A stretch of 34,465 bases of DNA, taken from positions 1 to 34,465 of the forward strand of contig CAIJXV010000057.1 of assembly GCA_903824675.1 (NCBI GenBank), read 5' to 3'. A model generated the notes under the pieces. That model was not told the origin of the DNA and made no database searches. It worked only from the letters and a program-made list of their open reading frames with translations. Shown here one piece after another: positions 32,636 through 34,465 of this stretch. This DNA is from an uncultured bacterium (GTDB taxonomy: Bacteria > Verrucomicrobiota > Kiritimatiellia > CAIKKV01 > CAIJXV01). Each line of letters begins with the position of its first letter. The stretch's first letter is position 1. The position numbers and the translations under genes are program-made.

Positions 32636-34018
32636 TTATGACAGGTTAAATAATAACCTGAAAGCGTAAACAATATTGATATCTCCGCCGACTAATCGTC
32701 GAAAGAAGTGAATCAGGTTTTTGTAGAAGATCAGTCGCAACAATTTGATAATCCATTTACGATACGTTACTTGAGATAGCGTTTTATTCGTCCAGACCTC
32801 TGGAATCTTCAAATTCCGCGTGAAAATTAATTGAGATACTTTGTAGGGAAGCCCGGAATAAAAAGTTGAGAAATCGCTCAGTTTCTGGGCGTGGAATGGT
32901 TTTAATTCGTCATATAGGGCTGTCCCGGGATAGGGAATCAGGATATATAATGCGGGATTATCGATGGCGGAGTTTTTGATGAAATCATACGTCTGCTGGA
33001 TGTCGTGCTCCGTTTCTCCCGGCACGCCCACAATAAAACCCGAAAATGTTTTCAAGCCAACTTTCTTGCAGATCAAAAGACCTTGATAGTTGGCATCGAC
33101 CGATGAGCGCTTATTAACATAATCGAGATTTCTCTGGCTCCCGAACTCGATTCCCAGGCAGATGGTTTCAAAATTCATCGCTTTTAATTGATGGGCGGTT
33201 TCCTCCGTAATGGCATCACATCGCAGGAAGCACCGTAATGAACACATGGTATTATACCGCTTTTCCATGGCGCGGTTATAAATCTCCAGAAAGCGACTGC
33301 GCGGCAAAGTAAAATAATCATCAACAATCGATATTCGCGTAACGCCCAATTCGATGAGTTTCTCCATATTCCGAATCACGTAATCCGATGAAAAGAAGCG
33401 CATCTTCCCCCAAAAGTGGGTCGATGCACAAAACTTGCATTTAAAACAACACCCCCGTGAGGTCGACAAGGGAAGCGTTAGCTTCTTGCCGGTAGGGCCA
33501 TCGGACGGCTGAATGCGATCAATGATCAAATCATACGCGGGCAAAGGCAACAGATCCAAATCCTGTATCGCGGGTTGCGGCTCATTCACCACCACTTTTC
33601 CCGTCGCATCCCGATAGGCAATGCCCAAGGTCGACAGATGATTGATTTTCCCCGAGTCTTTAAATTCCTTGAGAAGGTTGCAAAAAGTGATTTCACCTTC
33701 CCCGATGACCGCCAAGTCGGCTTCCAAAGGCAACGATTCGGGTAACGCGGTGATGTGATGCCCCCCGAGAATCACCAAAGTATGGGGTAAGAAGGATTTG
33801 ATATCTTTACAGAGCTTAATCACCTGGTCATAAGCGAAAGAATACGTTGTGATTCCAACCACATCGGGGCGGGTTGTTTTAATCGATGAAAACGGGTCGA
33901 CTTCTTCCAGGATCTGGAATTCCACATCGGAAATGCTGTTTCGTACAAAAGCGGCCAAAGACAGCAATGACAGGTTATTCTGACTGTCTTCTTGGATGCT
34001 GACTAATGCTATTTTCAT
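32636..34018 (-). CDS. B12-binding-type radical SAM protein
   Basis: A 460-residue protein of the same class as the one at 22518-24104, but only distantly related. The B12-binding-type domain covers residues 1-120 (MKIALVSIQE, VVGITTYSFAYDQ, VILGGHHITALPE, LAVIGEGEITF). The radical SAM cluster motif is RGCCFKCKFC, with Cys190, Cys194 and Cys197. RISIVDDYFTLPR, ICLGIEFGSQRN and FSGFIVGVPGET follow. Basic and aromatic residues fill the C-terminal 60 residues, as if it binds membrane lipids. Reaction unknown: methylation or carbon rearrangement of a sugar, lipid or hopanoid-like molecule is possible. The ATG at 34018 follows a TTG codon and has no strong ribosome site. It is convergent to the GT2 gene. 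Confidence 0.87.
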   Translation of the reverse strand: MKIALVSIQEDSQNNLSLLSLAAFVRNSISDVEFQILEEVDPFSSIKTTRPDVVGITTYSFAYDQVIKLCKDIKSFLPHTLVILGGHHITALPESLPLEADLAVIGEGEITFCNLLKEFKDSGKINHLSTLGIAYRDATGKVVVNEPQPAIQDLDLLPLPAYDLIIDRIQPSDGPTGKKLTLPLSTSRGCCFKCKFCASTHFWGKMRFFSSDYVIRNMEKLIELGVTRISIVDDYFTLPRSRFLEIYNRAMEKRYNTMCSLRCFLRCDAITEETAHQLKAMNFETICLGIEFGSQRNLDYVNKRSSVDANYQGLLICKKVGLKTFSGFIVGVPGETEHDIQQTYDFIKNSAIDNPALYILIPYPGTALYDELKPFHAQKLSDFSTFYSGLPYKVSQLIFTRNLKIPEVWTNKTLSQVTYRKWIIKLLRLIFYKNLIHFFRRLVGGDINIVYAFRLLFNLS

Positions 34019-34021
34019 CAA

Positions 34022-34465
34022 ATTATTTTAGCGAAATATAGGGGTAAAAACAAGCGTGAATAAGCAAAGCCGGGGGCAGGCGGGTGTAAGACAAATTTCG
34101 GAGAAACAGGGAAAAGCCACATTATTTGGCCTCGAGTATATTCAAATGATCAGCTGGACAGGCGTAAATCGGAAGGCATCGGATTCTCCAATCCAGGTCG
34201 GATGTTTTTCACGCAAAGTCGTAAAGGGCGCGGAGGAGGCGCAGGGGAAAAGCCAAGCCGCGGGGTGAGCGCTCACGGGGCGTGATCGTGCACCCCGCGG
34301 CTGAGCCCGTTTAATGAGGCACGATTCCGAGCTAGCAGCCGCGCGAGGCACCCGCTGGCCTGGCGGCGGGCTCGTCGCGCGGCGATCAGGACCTCGGCGA
34401 ACTTTGCGGCTTTGCGTGAGAATAATCGGAGTTCTCACTTCCGCGGTGTTGCCGAAGAAATTTGT
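34022..34465. other. non-coding right edge with inverted-repeat element
   Basis: No gene is supported in this 444-base end. From 34207 to 34421 it is taken up by a structured inverted-repeat element. The first 180 bases show nothing I recognise, and the open frames there have no family resemblance. Confidence 0.6.
34207..34421. repeat. MITE-like element with terminal inverted repeats and two hairpins
   Basis: Ends are inverted copies of one another: tttcacgcaaagtcgtaaag at 34207-34226 against ctttgcggctttgcgtgaga at 34402-34421 (17 of 20 bases match after reverse complement), with weaker matching inward. Between them are a perfect 12-base stem (agccgcggggtg at 34256-34267 with caccccgcggct at 34291-34302) enclosing a smaller tcacg-ggg-cgtga hairpin, and a perfect 9-base stem (gccgcgcga at 34338-34346 with tcgcgcggc at 34375-34383). 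Motifs of the cacgcaaagncgcaaag kind recur in many bacterial genomes. This is probably a non-autonomous repeat, not a gene. Confidence 0.6.

Noticed and set aside
34056-34268. Plus-strand 70-codon frame at the right edge
   Set aside because: No ribosome site or domain, and it runs into the inverted-repeat element.
1-34465. CRISPR arrays, tRNA, rRNA, riboswitches, prophage or defence genes
   Set aside because: None was visible on reading; no spaced repeats, cloverleaf or family motifs were found.

Overview
The window looks like a chromosomal segment of a Gram-negative-type bacterium, possibly of the PVC/Omnitrophota kind. The hints are a solitary RAYT transposase, an OPRT ending in a Cys-rich tail, a rhomboid-like protein with a zinc-ribbon tail, B12-type radical SAM proteins and the TTCACGCAAAG-type repeat. 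No rRNA, tRNA or CRISPR array is visible, so the taxonomy is a guess. Base composition is GC-rich at the left end and becomes visibly more AT-rich to the right, most clearly around 25.3-28.1 kb.

Left part (1-11.6 kb). The window opens inside a RAYT transposase, followed by about 680 bases of gene debris that includes the C-terminal remnant of an SGNH hydrolase. On the minus strand comes a two-gene heterodimeric ABC exporter whose two ATP sites are clearly asymmetric, and then a PAS-PAS histidine kinase/NarL-type regulator pair; each pair is coupled by a 4-base overlap. Divergent from the kinase is a compact plus-strand operon: pyrE, a GT-C-type membrane glycosyltransferase, an EpsI-like membrane-anchored protein, and a probably inactive rhomboid-like protein with Cys/His clusters. 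A stand-alone receiver protein lies convergent to it.

Main part (11.8-34.0 kb) is a surface-polysaccharide locus. It contains a NodU/CmcH-type carbamoyltransferase, two GT4 and three GT2 glycosyltransferases, a UDP-sugar-dehydrogenase-family enzyme, two SAM methyltransferases, two paralogous pairs of short-chain sugar-nucleotide epimerases/reductases (one pair like GDP-L-fucose synthase), a fifth divergent SDR, an HddA-like GHMP sugar kinase, an HddC-like nucleotidyltransferase, a large polytopic membrane protein and two cobalamin-type radical SAM proteins. Genes run on both strands in short operons, as is usual for mosaic O-antigen/capsule loci.

How they may work together: the kinase and nucleotidyltransferase could make a GDP-activated heptose. 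The SDRs would epimerise, reduce or dehydrate it or related sugars. The dehydrogenase would supply a uronic acid. The methyltransferases, carbamoyltransferase and radical SAM enzymes would decorate the product, and the glycosyltransferases would assemble it. gmhA, gmhB, a GDP-mannose/heptose 4,6-dehydratase, a flippase and a polymerase are not in the window. I see no clear candidate for a wholly new system; the most unusual items are the pyrE/GT-C/EpsI-like/rhomboid-zinc operon, the duplicated SDR pairs, and a compact hairpin-rich inverted-repeat element at the right edge.
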